Shown here in pieces: positions 18,813 to 27,077 of a stretch of 41,746 bases of DNA. Within the stretch, counting starts at the first letter, position 1. Every line of letters begins with the position of its first letter. The notes below the pieces were generated by a model that was not told where the DNA came from, made no database searches, and saw only the letters and a list, made by a program, of their open reading frames with translations. The position numbers and the translations under genes are program-made. The DNA is from Alphaproteobacteria bacterium (GTDB taxonomy: Bacteria > Pseudomonadota > Alphaproteobacteria > Caulobacterales > Aquidulcibacteraceae), in the NCBI GenBank assembly GCA_030430715.1, contig JAUIJZ010000020.1, positions 1-41,746 on the forward strand. Reading direction: 5' to 3'.

Positions 18813-19754
18813 CTAGATTATTAGCCGGTGGATGGAGAAGAGGTTTTGCGGGTCTCGCCAAAGCCCGCCGCTGCGCCAGCCGGCTTTTTCCGCGCGCGCT
18901 AGAAACGCTTCCGGCGAAAGCTTGCAGGAGCTCTCCGTATGGATGCTCTCACCGGTTTGGAACGCGACCGTCACGCCATGCACGCGCACCTTTTGCGCCA
19001 ACTTGGAAACGAGGTGCATTTCCACGCGGCTCGCCGCCGCGTTCCAGCGCGCCTCATGGCGAAACGCATCGAGATCGAAGTCCGCGCCGAGCTCGGTATT
19101 CATGCGCTGGAGGAGATTGAGGTTGAACGCGGCCGTCACGCCCTGCGCATCGTCATAAGCGGGAATGAGAATATCCGCGCTCTTCGGCACATCGACGCCG
19201 ACAATGAAGCGCGCGCCCTCGCCCAGAAGAGTCCGCGCCGAACACAGAAAGGCGTGCATCGCGTCCGGGTCGAGATTGCCGATGGTTGACCCCGGGAAGA
19301 AACCGACCTTAGGCCCCTCATGCGCCATCACTTGCTGCGGCAACGCCGCAAGCCGCATGAAATCGCCGAGCACCGGGCGGACGGTGAGATCGGGAAAGCG
19401 CGCGCGTATGCCGCCTGCCGATTGCTCAAGATAAGTTTCCGAAATGTCGATCGGCGCATAGATGGCCGGGCGTTCGAGCGCTCCGAGCAGGATCGGCGTC
19501 TTCAGGCTGGAGCCGGCGCCGAACTCCACCACCGCTGCATCAACGCCAATGCCGGCGACAAGCTCATCCGCACACGCGCGCAGCAGCGCGATTTCCGTGC
19601 GCGTCGGATAATATTCCGGCAGGTCCGTGATCGCTTCGAACAGCCCGGCGCCGCGCGCATCATACAGCCATTTCGGCGAGAGCGCTTTGGGATCGCTGGT
19701 CAGTCCGGCGACGGCGGCGCGCGCGAAGGCGCCATGCAAAGTGGGCGCGTTCAT
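18813..19754 (-). CDS. egtD: L-histidine N-alpha-methyltransferase (ergothioneine synthesis)
   Basis: SAM-dependent enzyme of 313 aa that trimethylates histidine to hercynine, the first step of ergothioneine synthesis. Typical blocks are LSPKWLYDARGAGLFEAITDLPEYYPTRTE, the SAM-binding VVEFGAGSSLKT, APIDISETYLEQSA, FFPGSTIGNLDPD, and the late segment FQTGESIHTESSCKL that contributes substrate-binding residues. Its ATG overlaps the egtB stop by four bases, so the two are a translationally coupled operon with egtB first. egtA, egtC and egtE are absent here, as in the short proteobacterial version of the pathway. Confidence 0.93.
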   Translation of the reverse strand: MNAPTLHGAFARAAVAGLTSDPKALSPKWLYDARGAGLFEAITDLPEYYPTRTEIALLRACADELVAGIGVDAAVVEFGAGSSLKTPILLGALERPAIYAPIDISETYLEQSAGGIRARFPDLTVRPVLGDFMRLAALPQQVMAHEGPKVGFFPGSTIGNLDPDAMHAFLCSARTLLGEGARFIVGVDVPKSADILIPAYDDAQGVTAAFNLNLLQRMNTELGADFDLDAFRHEARWNAAASRVEMHLVSKLAQKVRVHGVTVAFQTGESIHTESSCKLSPEAFLARAEKAGWRSGGLWRDPQNLFSIHRLII

Positions 19755-21010
19755 TGGTCAGCCGCCAAACGCAGGCCGGTAAATTGCCAGCGCTGATGCG
19801 GATAGAAGAAATTGCGATAGCTCGCGCGCACATGCCCCGTCGGCGTCACGCAGGAGCCGCCGCGCAGCACAAACTGATTGGCCATGAACTTGCCGTTGTA
19901 TTCACCGACGGCGCCCGCAGCCGCGCGGAAGCCCGGATAGGGTGTGAAGGGCGACGCGGTCCATTCCCACACATCGCCGAACATTTGTTGCAAGCCATCT
20001 CCTTCAGCGCGTTGCGGACGTAGCGCGTTGAAGTCGAGCGTGCGTTCCGGCGCATCGTCAGGAGCGGCATGCTCCCATTCCGCTTCGGTGGGCAGGCGCG
20101 CGCCGGCCCATTCGGCATAAGCGCGCGCCTCGTACCAGCTCACATGCGCGACCGGTGCGCTCCAATCCATCGGCTCGCAACCGCGCAAGCCGAACGTTTC
20201 CCATCCCTTGTCCGTCTCGCGCCAATAAAGCGGCGCTTTCCACCCTTCGCGCTGCGCTTGCGCCCAGCCATCCGACATCCACAAGTTCGCATTGGCGTAG
20301 CCGCCGTCCTGCATGAAAGCGCGCCACTCGCCATTGGTCACGCAGCGGCTCGCAAGTTTGAACGGCTGCAGCAGAACCTGATGACGCGGGCGCTCGCAAT
20401 CAAAAGCAAACCCCTCTCCCCCGGCGCCGATCTCGACAATGCCGCCATCAAACGCGATCCAGCTCAACGGCGCGGCTTCACCGCGCTCGTTTTGGCGCTT
20501 CGGCGCATAAGCTGGCGCAATCGGGTTCTGCGCGAAGAGGTGCAAAATATCGGTCAGCAGCAATTCCTGATGCTGCTGCTCGTGATGCACGCCAAGCGTC
20601 ACAAGCGCCTGCGCATCCATATCCAGCGCACCTTTCTCGAATGCGCTCGCCATCGCCGCGTCGACATGCGCGCGATAGGCCAGAACATCCGCAAGGCTTG
20701 GCCGCGTCAGCAGCCCGCGCTGCGGGCGCGGGTGACGCGCGCCGACCGCCTCATAATAGGAATTGAACAGGTAGCCGAACTTGGGATCGAACGTGCGATA
20801 GCCCGGCATGGCCGAGAGCACGAATGTCTCGAAGAACCAGGTCGTATGCGCCAGATGCCATTTCGCCGGGCTCGCATCCGGCATGGATTGAACGGTCACG
20901 TCCGCCTCTGAGAGCGACGCGATCAGGCGCAGACTCAATCCCCGCGTCAGTTGATATGCATCGGCGAGATCGCGGCGCGACGTCATGGCCGCGGAACTGG
21001 AATATCCCAT
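19751..21010 (-). CDS. egtB: Ergothioneine synthesis iron-dependent sulfoxide synthase
   Basis: Non-haem iron enzyme of 419 aa that couples hercynine to a cysteine-type thiol using oxygen. The N-terminal DinB-like domain supplies the iron ligands: HLAHTTWFFE (His near 55) and the H-x3-H of VHHEQQHQELL (H143, H147). The C-terminal half is the formylglycine-generating-enzyme-like fold: EIGAGGEGFAFDCERPRHQV, VTNGEWRAFMQDGGY, PVAHVSWYEARAYAEWAGARLPTEAEWE, GDVWEWTASPFTPYPGF, and VLRGGSCVTP. The start at 21010 has no obvious ribosome site; a second ATG is 24 bases inside. It heads the egtB-egtD unit and is divergent from a small secreted protein gene 100 bases away. Confidence 0.94.
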   Translation of the reverse strand: MGYSSSAAMTSRRDLADAYQLTRGLSLRLIASLSEADVTVQSMPDASPAKWHLAHTTWFFETFVLSAMPGYRTFDPKFGYLFNSYYEAVGARHPRPQRGLLTRPSLADVLAYRAHVDAAMASAFEKGALDMDAQALVTLGVHHEQQHQELLLTDILHLFAQNPIAPAYAPKRQNERGEAAPLSWIAFDGGIVEIGAGGEGFAFDCERPRHQVLLQPFKLASRCVTNGEWRAFMQDGGYANANLWMSDGWAQAQREGWKAPLYWRETDKGWETFGLRGCEPMDWSAPVAHVSWYEARAYAEWAGARLPTEAEWEHAAPDDAPERTLDFNALRPQRAEGDGLQQMFGDVWEWTASPFTPYPGFRAAAGAVGEYNGKFMANQFVLRGGSCVTPTGHVRASYRNFFYPHQRWQFTGLRLAADQ

Positions 21011-21109
21011 TTGAACCGAACAGCGGCGGGCGCACGCAGGTTCCCATTCATGTTGGATTCAGCTTGCGTTCAGCCGCGCGCGGATACCGATAATTTGGGA
21101 GCAACCGCC

Positions 21110-21544
21110 ATGCGCAAATCTATCGGCATTCTTGCCGCCTTCGCCCTAGCTTTTACCGCCCTCGCGCCTGTCGCCACCGCCGAAGCGCGCGATGGACGCG
21201 GCTATTACAACCGCAATTATGACCGCCACTATGATCGCGGTTACCACCACCGCCGCCACCGCGACAATGACGGCGATGCGGTCGCCGCGGGCGCGGTTGG
21301 CCTGATCCTGGGCCTGGCCATCGGTTCGCTCGCCAGCCAGCCACGCTCGGCCCCGCCGCCACGCTATGCGGATCGCGATTATTATGCGCCGCCGCCAGCC
21401 TATTATGGCGGCTCCGCCTATGAGCGCGATTACGGCTACGCGCCACAATATTACGAACCGCCGATCCGCGCGCAGTGCAGACGCGCCGAACGCCGCTGGG
21501 ATAATTACGCGCGCCGTTACGTCGTCATCGACGTCCCCTGCTAA
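21110..21544 (+). CDS. Small secreted Tyr/His/Arg-rich protein with glycine-rich hydrophobic segment
   Basis: Unrecognised exported protein of 144 aa. The ATG at 21110 has GGGA upstream and opens a clear signal peptide (MRKSIGILAAFALAFTALAPVATAEA). The mature part is Tyr/Arg/His-rich (YYNRNYDRHYDRGYHHRRHRD), then has a glycine-patterned hydrophobic stretch (AAGAVGLILGLAIGSLA), a Pro/Tyr-rich region, and a C-terminal two-Cys module ending RRYVVIDVPC. This layout is common in small alphaproteobacterial envelope proteins whose function is not known. It is divergent from egtB. Confidence 0.75.
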   Translation: MRKSIGILAAFALAFTALAPVATAEARDGRGYYNRNYDRHYDRGYHHRRHRDNDGDAVAAGAVGLILGLAIGSLASQPRSAPPPRYADRDYYAPPPAYYGGSAYERDYGYAPQYYEPPIRAQCRRAERRWDNYARRYVVIDVPC

Positions 21545-21607
21545 ATTGGCGCCGCAAATTTAAGCGGCGAACATAATTTCGAGCCGACTCTGCGCTATAG
21601 TGGGCGC

Positions 21608-22030
21608 ATGCGGTACCTGTGCGATGCGCCAGGGGGCAAGACCTGGTTCAGAATTGAAACCGAAGCGGAAGCTGAAGCGGAATCGGCGCTTATGCGTCAT
21701 TCCGTCGATAAGTATTTCCGCCGCGCCGACACGGCCGCGCGCGAGAGCTATAGCGCGCCGCCGGGCGTGCCTACGTTCGAGGAAGCCATTGGCCTCAAGG
21801 ATCACATTGCGCGCGCGTCGCCACTGTTCCTGACTCTGCGCGCCGATGACGGCGAGCCGCTGGCGACCGCAATGCTGCCGCCCGAAGGGCGCAACCAAGT
21901 GCATTTCAAAACGGTGATCGTTGGGCCGGGCAATGGCGACCCCTATCCCGAGCACGAAAAGGCGATCGCCGCGCTCGCGCAGCATCTGGGCATCCCGCTG
22001 CCGCGCGAGGAATGTTTTCCCTACGGCTGA
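21608..22030 (+). CDS. Conserved-type hypothetical protein
   Basis: Protein of 140 aa without signal peptide or membrane segment. The N-terminus (MRYLCDAPGGKTWFRIETEAEAEAES) followed by FRRADTAARESY and a C-terminal FPYG is coherent and has codon use like its neighbours, so I take it as real. An internal ATG at 21692 is an alternative start. I see no catalytic motif. Its stop overlaps the convergent lipoprotein gene by 10 bases. Confidence 0.6.
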   Translation: MRYLCDAPGGKTWFRIETEAEAEAESALMRHSVDKYFRRADTAARESYSAPPGVPTFEEAIGLKDHIARASPLFLTLRADDGEPLATAMLPPEGRNQVHFKTVIVGPGNGDPYPEHEKAIAALAQHLGIPLPREECFPYG

Positions 22031-22596
22031 GTCGGAGGCTTGCTGCCTGTTTCCGGCGGGGCGCCGCTGAGCACCCGCGCGCCGGCAAAACACGGCGCCA
22101 CGCTGCATTCGATCATCATCAGACGGCCGATATATTGGCCGGCCTGCTCGACCGTGTAGCTGGCAACCGGGAAATCATCATCCAACAAATCGCTGGCGAC
22201 GACGCCGCCGCCCGGCGCGATCAATTCAAAATCGATATTGGTGCAATCGTCGTCGCAAGCGCCGATGAAGCGATAGGACGCGCCCGCCGCCAGATCGATA
22301 TGCCAGCGATAATCCCCGCCCGGCAGCAGCGTCACGATCTGCTCGGGCGCTTCGGGCGTCTCGCTTAAACCATTGGCGAAGCGCTGCTGAGCGGCGTCGA
22401 GATAGCGGCGTATCAGCTGCTCGAACTCGACGCGCTGCTCGTCGGAAATATCCGCCTGGCGCACCGGCCCCTGCGCTTCAAGCTCGACCGGCGCCTGCGC
22501 ACCCTCGGGCGTTTCCGGCAAAGCCGGCCCGGTGCTGTTGTCACTACATGCTGCAAGCGCAGCTAACGCCGCGAAGGCGATTACCAAAGAACGCAT
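22021..22596 (-). CDS. Putative lipoprotein
   Basis: Predicted lipoprotein of 191 aa. The ATG at 22596 is chosen because GGGGGATCTG precedes it on the minus strand and translation begins with a signal peptide (MRSLVIAFAALAALAAC) ending in the lipobox LAAC. The mature protein starts with a Pro/Glu-rich linker. A later beta-rich region (DYRWHIDLAAGASYRFIGACDDDCTNIDFELI, then YTVEQAGQYIGRLMMIECSV) resembles the pre-peptidase C-terminal or bacterial beta-sandwich pattern of secreted proteins. It contains paired cysteines, so disulfides are likely. Function unknown. It lies 90 bases downstream of the outer-membrane-type protein gene on the same strand. Confidence 0.7.
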   Translation of the reverse strand: MRSLVIAFAALAALAACSDNSTGPALPETPEGAQAPVELEAQGPVRQADISDEQRVEFEQLIRRYLDAAQQRFANGLSETPEAPEQIVTLLPGGDYRWHIDLAAGASYRFIGACDDDCTNIDFELIAPGGGVVASDLLDDDFPVASYTVEQAGQYIGRLMMIECSVAPCFAGARVLSGAPPETGSKPPTQP

Positions 22597-22685
22597 CAGA
22601 TCCCCCGACCTTGGCGCCATGATACCGGCGCGTCGCCGCGCTGTCACGTTTCTAGCGCTGCTGCCGGATGCGTTGTCCGGACGCC

Positions 22686-23432
22686 CTAGAAGAGATGCGC
22701 CCAGCCGATTGAAAAGCGCACATCGTCGGCCTCGTCGGTGAGCCCGATATCCACATTGGCGTCGAGCTGGGTGACCTCGTCCCACAAATACGTGACGCCC
22801 AACGTGCCCTGCGCCGCCGTTTCGCCGTCCAGATGCTCGGCGAACGCCTCGACATAATAGCCGAACCGCTCGGTGAGGCCGTGACCGAAGGCGACGCCGC
22901 CCGATGTCGCCACATCATAATCGTCGCCATCGCTGACCGCGCCGGCGCCGATGGTCCAGGTCAGATCCCACGCCTCGGAGAGATCGATCCCGCCCGCCGC
23001 GATCAGACCGCCCTCCACTTCCTCGGCGCCGAAGCCATCTTCGGCGGTGGGCAGCGTGACATAAGCGATCACGCCGAACGAAGGCCCCTCGCCATCGAGC
23101 CCGGCATAGGTGTGGCGCAGGCGCAGCGTCACATCGCCGAAGCCGCTGTCATCACCGCCGGGCGTATCGACATGCGTATAGGGCGCGACGATCAGCTCGG
23201 CGTCCGTGCCGCGCGCGAGCCCATAGCGGAACGTGGTCTCGGCCAGGCTCAGCGTATCGACATCGCTATCATCATCGGTGGCGAAGCCGGCAATCTCGGT
23301 TTCGATCTGCCAGAGCCCTTGCGGCACGGCGATCGGACTCTCGGTGGCGCCCGGACGGCCCGGCGTGAAATCCTGCGCGGCGGCCGGCGCGCCGACGCCC
23401 AGCGCCAAAGCGGCGATGATGTATTTCAGCAT
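22686..23432 (-). CDS. Outer-membrane beta-barrel-like protein (MetA-pathway phenol degradation/transporter type)
   Basis: Exported 248-aa protein. The ATG at 23432 follows GGGGGA and gives a signal peptide (MLKYIIAALALGVGAPAAAQ). The mature part begins DFTPGRPGATESPIAVPQGLWQIETEIAGF. It then shows alternating amphipathic strands ending with an aromatic residue (FSIGWAHLF), as in outer-membrane barrels and in the phenol-degradation MetA-like family. The proposed transport role of that family is poorly tested, so I would call it only a probable outer-membrane protein. It is the last core-like gene before the accessory region. Confidence 0.7.
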   Translation of the reverse strand: MLKYIIAALALGVGAPAAAQDFTPGRPGATESPIAVPQGLWQIETEIAGFATDDDSDVDTLSLAETTFRYGLARGTDAELIVAPYTHVDTPGGDDSGFGDVTLRLRHTYAGLDGEGPSFGVIAYVTLPTAEDGFGAEEVEGGLIAAGGIDLSEAWDLTWTIGAGAVSDGDDYDVATSGGVAFGHGLTERFGYYVEAFAEHLDGETAAQGTLGVTYLWDEVTQLDANVDIGLTDEADDVRFSIGWAHLF

Positions 23433-23502
23433 TCTCGTCCCCCGCGTTCTGCATGCGTTGGACCTAGCAGATGAGAACGATGCTGCAAGCAAGGCCGTTC
23501 GT

Positions 23503-23532
23503 CCTTCTCCCGCATGGGCGGGGGGGTATAGT
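23503..23532 (+). repeat. 30-bp repeat, left copy, inverted relative to the copy at 39195
   Basis: This segment and the reverse complement of 39195-39224 match at their outer 11 bases (CCTTCTCCCGC) and inner 14 bases (CGGGGGGGTATAGT). Only the 5-base centre differs: ATGGG here against CCATG there. The centre is therefore in the same orientation on the plus strand at both sites while the arms are inverted. The copies bracket about 15.7 kb of accessory DNA. This looks like an interspersed palindromic repeat; TIR function is possible but no flanking target duplication is seen. Confidence 0.7.
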
Positions 23533-23683
23533 CAAATCTCCGCAAAAATGGGCAAATTGCTGGGGGACTCTTCCCATACGGACTAGCTTTGTCTGCACAG
23601 AAACACGTTCTTTTGTGGCGGCGAATAAGGACGCTATCGGTGCTACCTATGAAAAGCAGGACTGGTGTTTAGGGGAGATATTC

Positions 23684-24211
23684 ATGGACACGCACGCACT
23701 GGAAGGCCTGCATCTGCTGCTTGAGACGATCACTCTCGCGGCCGCAATAATTGCGATACCTTGGGTATCTTACGCATTCCTACGCGATCTTTCTGAGCGC
23801 CGCCGAGAGCGCGCCGCACGAGTGTATGCTGCAGTAGACCAGTCATTTCGTGATAACTTAGCTATCGCTCTAGCTTATCCCCGTCTCGAAGGTGGTGAGT
23901 TCGAGCATCCTGACGGCCCCCCAGAACTTTCTGGCGACGAACATTTGCAGCAATGCATTCTATTCGACATCATCACGTCTGGTTTTGAAATTTGCTATCT
24001 GACCTTTGTCGAGAACCGCGACGACCCGAAGTTTGAACGGCAGTGGAAAGCGTGGCGGGGCTACATGCTGAGGCATTGTCGCAAGCACGCATACCGGCGA
24101 TGGTTAGAAAATATTGGCGTGCCTGACACCCCGGACGCCGATCACCTTTACGATCCAGAGTTCAACGCCGTACTACGAGAGATGTATCATCAGTCGGCGC
24201 CGCCGCTCTAG
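23684..24211 (+). CDS. Uncharacterised membrane-anchored protein
   Basis: Unrecognised 175-aa protein. The ATG at 23684 is preceded by AGGGGAG. One membrane helix at about residues 11-33 (LLLETITLAAAIIAIPWVSYAFL) is followed by a basic cytoplasmic stretch (RDLSERRRERAARVYA) and a helical soluble domain. That domain includes HLQQCILFDIITSGFEICYLTF, FERQWKAWRGYMLRHCRKHAYRRWLE and a terminal LYDPEFNAVLREMY. GC is lower than in the core genes. It faces two other membrane-anchored genes across 50 bases; the three may form one functional set, but this is inference from proximity and topology. Confidence 0.65.
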   Translation: MDTHALEGLHLLLETITLAAAIIAIPWVSYAFLRDLSERRRERAARVYAAVDQSFRDNLAIALAYPRLEGGEFEHPDGPPELSGDEHLQQCILFDIITSGFEICYLTFVENRDDPKFERQWKAWRGYMLRHCRKHAYRRWLENIGVPDTPDADHLYDPEFNAVLREMYHQSAPPL

Positions 24212-24260
24212 TCGGATCGAGGCGATTGGCGTCCTCAAAACTACCAACACGCGGCCAGCC

Positions 24261-24983
24261 CTATATCTGCGCCTTCGCACGCGCTGCTTGCCTGATCAAT
24301 CTCGACCGCAACTCTTCACTCCATACCACAGTTAGGAGAGGGGTCCCTTTGTCAGTTTCCACCTGCTGAAGCCCCAGCTTGGTTGCAATATTCCGGCCAT
24401 GCCTTGAAAACGCATTGGCATAGATGTCTGAAATCTTGACGCCCCGCGCCAACAAATCATCGATTGCATCGACCATGGATTGATAAAGGTGATACCGAAT
24501 TTCGTTGTTTCCACTAAACGCTGGATGGATCGTGACCATAGATACGAGGATCGGTGCCTCAAGTGGTTCGTTGGGAAGAACAATGTCTGCCAAGCGTAGC
24601 GTCCCTTCCCGCAATTTCCCGAGTTTCAATTGAGTGACAACTTCCTCGGTCAAAAAGAAGAAACTCCAGTAGGCGACAATCTGCCCCTCACGGTCGATGA
24701 TCACTCGCCACGTAGACGGACTTTTCTCAAACAGTGGAGCCCACTGTGATGGCAGCCCTTCGCTCTCCTGGTCGAGGCCCGCGACACTCGCGTAGTCCAA
24801 GCCGACCAATTCCTGTAGCAAACGTTCGTAAGTATACAGACGTTCATCAACCCACTCAGAACCTTCTGCATGGTACCGGCGCGCTCTCTCGGCTTTCTGG
24901 CCTTGTTGATAGGCCACAAAAACTCCGATCGCCGCCACGACGAGTATGCCTAAATTGATCAAAATATTTGTAAGTTCGAGCAT
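24261..24983 (-). CDS. Membrane-anchored GNAT-like protein
   Basis: Protein of 240 aa with an N-terminal membrane helix (about residues 7-25, ILINLGILVVAAIGVFVAY) and a basic linker. The rest has the order of an acetyltransferase (GNAT) fold. REGQIVAYWSFFFL resembles strands 2-3. PILVSMVTIHPAFSGNNEIRYHLYQSMVDAI resembles strand 4 with the acetyl-CoA-binding loop and helix. ISDIYANAFSRHGRNIATKLGLQ resembles strand 5 and the following helix. The canonical Q/RxxGxG/A loop is not clear (SGNNEI instead), so activity is uncertain. It lies 82 bases downstream of a second GNAT-like membrane protein on the same strand. GC is low compared with the core region. Confidence 0.6.
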   Translation of the reverse strand: MLELTNILINLGILVVAAIGVFVAYQQGQKAERARRYHAEGSEWVDERLYTYERLLQELVGLDYASVAGLDQESEGLPSQWAPLFEKSPSTWRVIIDREGQIVAYWSFFFLTEEVVTQLKLGKLREGTLRLADIVLPNEPLEAPILVSMVTIHPAFSGNNEIRYHLYQSMVDAIDDLLARGVKISDIYANAFSRHGRNIATKLGLQQVETDKGTPLLTVVWSEELRSRLIRQAARAKAQI

Positions 24984-25034
24984 TCGAATCCAAGCGCCCC
25001 TTTAGTCAGATCGGACTCGTGCCGGGCTGCCGAA

Positions 25035-25053
25035 CGCCGGCAAAGCGCCGGCG
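25035..25053 (-). terminator. Hairpin between the two GNAT-like genes
   Basis: CGCCGGC-AAAGC-GCCGGCG is a perfect 7-base stem with a 5-base loop starting 13 bases past the stop of the upstream minus-strand gene. It is GC-rich but lacks a T-run, so it may attenuate transcription into the second gene or be a repeat fragment. Confidence 0.35.
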
Positions 25054-25065
25054 CTCTATCGGCCA

Positions 25066-25917
25066 TCAGTATGTAATCGACCAATTGTCAGAGAACGGAG
25101 TTCGCGGGCGGGGAAGCGCCAACGCTAATGACCTGGATATCTCGTGAAACTTGCCGAAAAGGCCTCGGAGTTTTGAGGGTTTAAAGCGGTAGGTTTCAAT
25201 AAGCTTACGACCATATTTGGTGTAAGGCCATGCGCCGACCGTCTCGATTTGTGTATGCTGATCGAGAATTTTCGTCACATAACGAAGGAGATCGCGCAAT
25301 AGAGGGCCTCCAACGTCCCATTTCTTCGAAGCGCATATCTCCGGCAAATATAAAACGGTTGCTCTGGGATCATTGAATTCAAGGATCATGTCCACAGTAA
25401 GCTCACGTTCCTTCATCGTCCCGTTTGCAAGCTTCTTGTAAATGTCCCGAGCCATCGGCCACACTGAATAGTAGCCGACAATACGCTTAGACTCTTCTGT
25501 GCCATTGGAGAACGTTGCTTCCGCAACCCGGACAAATGGTCCTTTCCTCAAGATGGCAACATAATCCGCGTCATCGATAGAAAGCTGCGGTCGAAACCAT
25601 TCACGATAAACGGCTTCTGTTGCGGGAAAATCGTCGGGTATGCCAAATCTGATATCGAGCCGATCTCTCTTTAGGACCTCATCTCCGAACGGACTTTCCT
25701 CAAACTCCAAGTCGGGGTTTCGATAAAGAAGCCAGAGGACTGTGATGGTCAGGGCTTCGAGCACAACAAGAGCGGCCGCAAAGTACCAAAGATGCGAAAA
25801 TACCCACGTGCGAACATCATCGCCCAACGCAAGCACTGCGACGATCAAGGTAGCTAGGGCGAAGTTCGCCCGGCAAAAGTGCAAGACCGCCGGGTCGTGC
25901 AACCTTGATTGCCCCAT
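25066..25917 (-). CDS. Two-TM GNAT-like protein
   Basis: Protein of 283 aa. The ATG at 25917 is chosen because AGGAGT lies upstream at good spacing. Two membrane helices (about residues 18-32 and 43-65) precede a soluble domain starting near 80 (RDRLDIRFGIPDDFPATEAVYREWF). The order SKRIVGYYSVWPMARDIYKKLANGTMKERELTVDMIL, then ATVLYLPEICASKKWDVGGPLLRDLLRYV, then IETVGAWPYTKYGRKLIETYRF follows a GNAT fold, with GG near the cofactor loop. It resembles the neighbouring single-TM protein in plan though not closely in sequence. No substrate can be inferred. Base composition is markedly AT-richer than the core genes. Confidence 0.6.
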   Translation of the reverse strand: MGQSRLHDPAVLHFCRANFALATLIVAVLALGDDVRTWVFSHLWYFAAALVVLEALTITVLWLLYRNPDLEFEESPFGDEVLKRDRLDIRFGIPDDFPATEAVYREWFRPQLSIDDADYVAILRKGPFVRVAEATFSNGTEESKRIVGYYSVWPMARDIYKKLANGTMKERELTVDMILEFNDPRATVLYLPEICASKKWDVGGPLLRDLLRYVTKILDQHTQIETVGAWPYTKYGRKLIETYRFKPSKLRGLFGKFHEISRSLALALPRPRTPFSDNWSITY

Positions 25918-26075
25918 CTTGTCACTCCTAAAATAAGGTAGCGCCCTACAGGCTGACATGCAACCTCCAGCGGTGGTCCCGCATCAAATTAAGCTTGGCG
26001 CTATTGGACCGCAGCGATGGACAGTTTGTATGGTCGCCGTCATTGCTCAGGCTTCAATTTAGGATGCCTAAACCG

Positions 26076-26777
26076 TCACACTGACCCCGCTAATGCTGTC
26101 ATACTTCCATAAATTGCCACGGCTTCTGACGTGGTGTCGTTCAGCTCAAGCGCGCCAACATCGCGATTATAATGCAACGATATGCGCCGTGCTCGGCCAC
26201 AGGCGGCGCAGTTCGATATTGGCGCGGCGAGTTCGATGACAATGTTGTCGCCGTCAATTCGAGTCTCAAACTCTCCATAGGCCGCAACGTTGAGGACGCG
26301 CTCGCTAAAGCCCGTTACCTGATTGAAGGCGATCAATTGCGTGCGCGTGATTGTCCGCCCCCGCCGCGTCGAGACACTTGTCGCTAACACCGAGTCTGCG
26401 CGGAACGAAGCCAAGCGCACGACGCGAACGTTGAGGCTGCCATGCCAACCGGAATCGCGCCAATGCGCGTCAGCAAAAATCTCTCCAGGACCGATCTCGC
26501 TCCAAACGTGCGCAATGGCGCCAGCTGGAAACGGACGTTGCGCGTCCCAGATGACGGCCTCATACCAGCATGCGATGTCGCGCGGCCCAGCCGCCCTACG
26601 CCGAACGGAGAGGACCTGCGTGCGTTCATCGGGCAGAAATCGCCCTGGCAGATCAGCGATCACCGTCTCGGCGCATCGCTGCTCAGCTCGTTCATCGGCT
26701 ATGGTTACGGAGCGCTCCGAGGCGACGGCCTGGGTTGCGGCTGACAGTGCGATAGAAACAATGAGCGCCTTCCACAT
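26076..26777 (-). CDS. Uncharacterised secreted protein
   Basis: Exported 233-aa protein. The ATG at 26777 follows a GGAG site and gives a signal peptide (MWKALIVSIALSAATQAVA). Mature residues are mixed, with cysteines in RCAETV, DIACWYEAVIW and SNCAACGRARR, suggesting disulfides. I recognise no family. It is divergent from a small XRE regulator 74 bases away; a perfect palindrome lies between them, so its transcription may be controlled by that regulator. Confidence 0.6.
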   Translation of the reverse strand: MWKALIVSIALSAATQAVASERSVTIADERAEQRCAETVIADLPGRFLPDERTQVLSVRRRAAGPRDIACWYEAVIWDAQRPFPAGAIAHVWSEIGPGEIFADAHWRDSGWHGSLNVRVVRLASFRADSVLATSVSTRRGRTITRTQLIAFNQVTGFSERVLNVAAYGEFETRIDGDNIVIELAAPISNCAACGRARRISLHYNRDVGALELNDTTSEAVAIYGSMTALAGSV

Positions 26778-26802
26778 AGGCAAAGGCTCCTTTTCCAATA
26801 TC

Positions 26803-26816
26803 GGGTATATATACCC
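26803..26816. promoter_or_regulatory. 14-bp palindrome, probable operator of the XRE regulator
   Basis: GGGTATATATACCC is a perfect self-complementary 14-mer located between the divergent starts at 26777 (minus) and 26852 (plus). Its TATATA centre could also serve as a -10 element. XRE-family repressors commonly bind such palindromes and repress their own gene. Control of both divergent genes is inferred from position. Confidence 0.55.
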
Positions 26817-26851
26817 TAGACCGGTTACGTCCTGCTTAATCCTTAGGTTGG

Positions 26852-27064
26852 ATGGATTGGGAGCAAGTCGTTGGCCGCAATATTCGTCGCTGGCGCAAAG
26901 CGCGCGGGCTGACGCAGGAGCAATTGGCGTCCGAGGCCGAACTTGATTTGCGTTATTTGGGCGGCATTGAACGCGGCGAGCACAATCCAACAGTCGCGGT
27001 GCTGGGCAAATTGGCGGCGGTTCTCAATGTGCATCCAGCCAAATTTCTCGACGAGAAAACTTGA
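26852..27064 (+). CDS. XRE-family HTH regulator
   Basis: Small DNA-binding protein of 70 aa that is almost entirely one HTH_3/Cro-C1 domain: VGRNIRRWRKARGLTQEQLASEAELDLRYLGGIERGEHNPTVAVLGKLAAVLNV. The LTQEQLA helix and YLGGIERGEHNPT recognition region are canonical. It probably represses its own promoter through the palindrome at 26803. It ends 13 bases from the cas1 stop, with cas1 on the opposite strand. It may be the regulator of the casposon-like element or an older gene next to which the element inserted; the sequence does not decide. Confidence 0.85.
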   Translation: MDWEQVVGRNIRRWRKARGLTQEQLASEAELDLRYLGGIERGEHNPTVAVLGKLAAVLNVHPAKFLDEKT

Positions 27065-27077
27065 GCGCCGACATCCG

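Noticed and set aside
20069-20911. 280-codon plus-strand frame opposite egtB
   Set aside because: It is antisense to egtB, whose motifs are unambiguous, and shows no ribosome site or domain.
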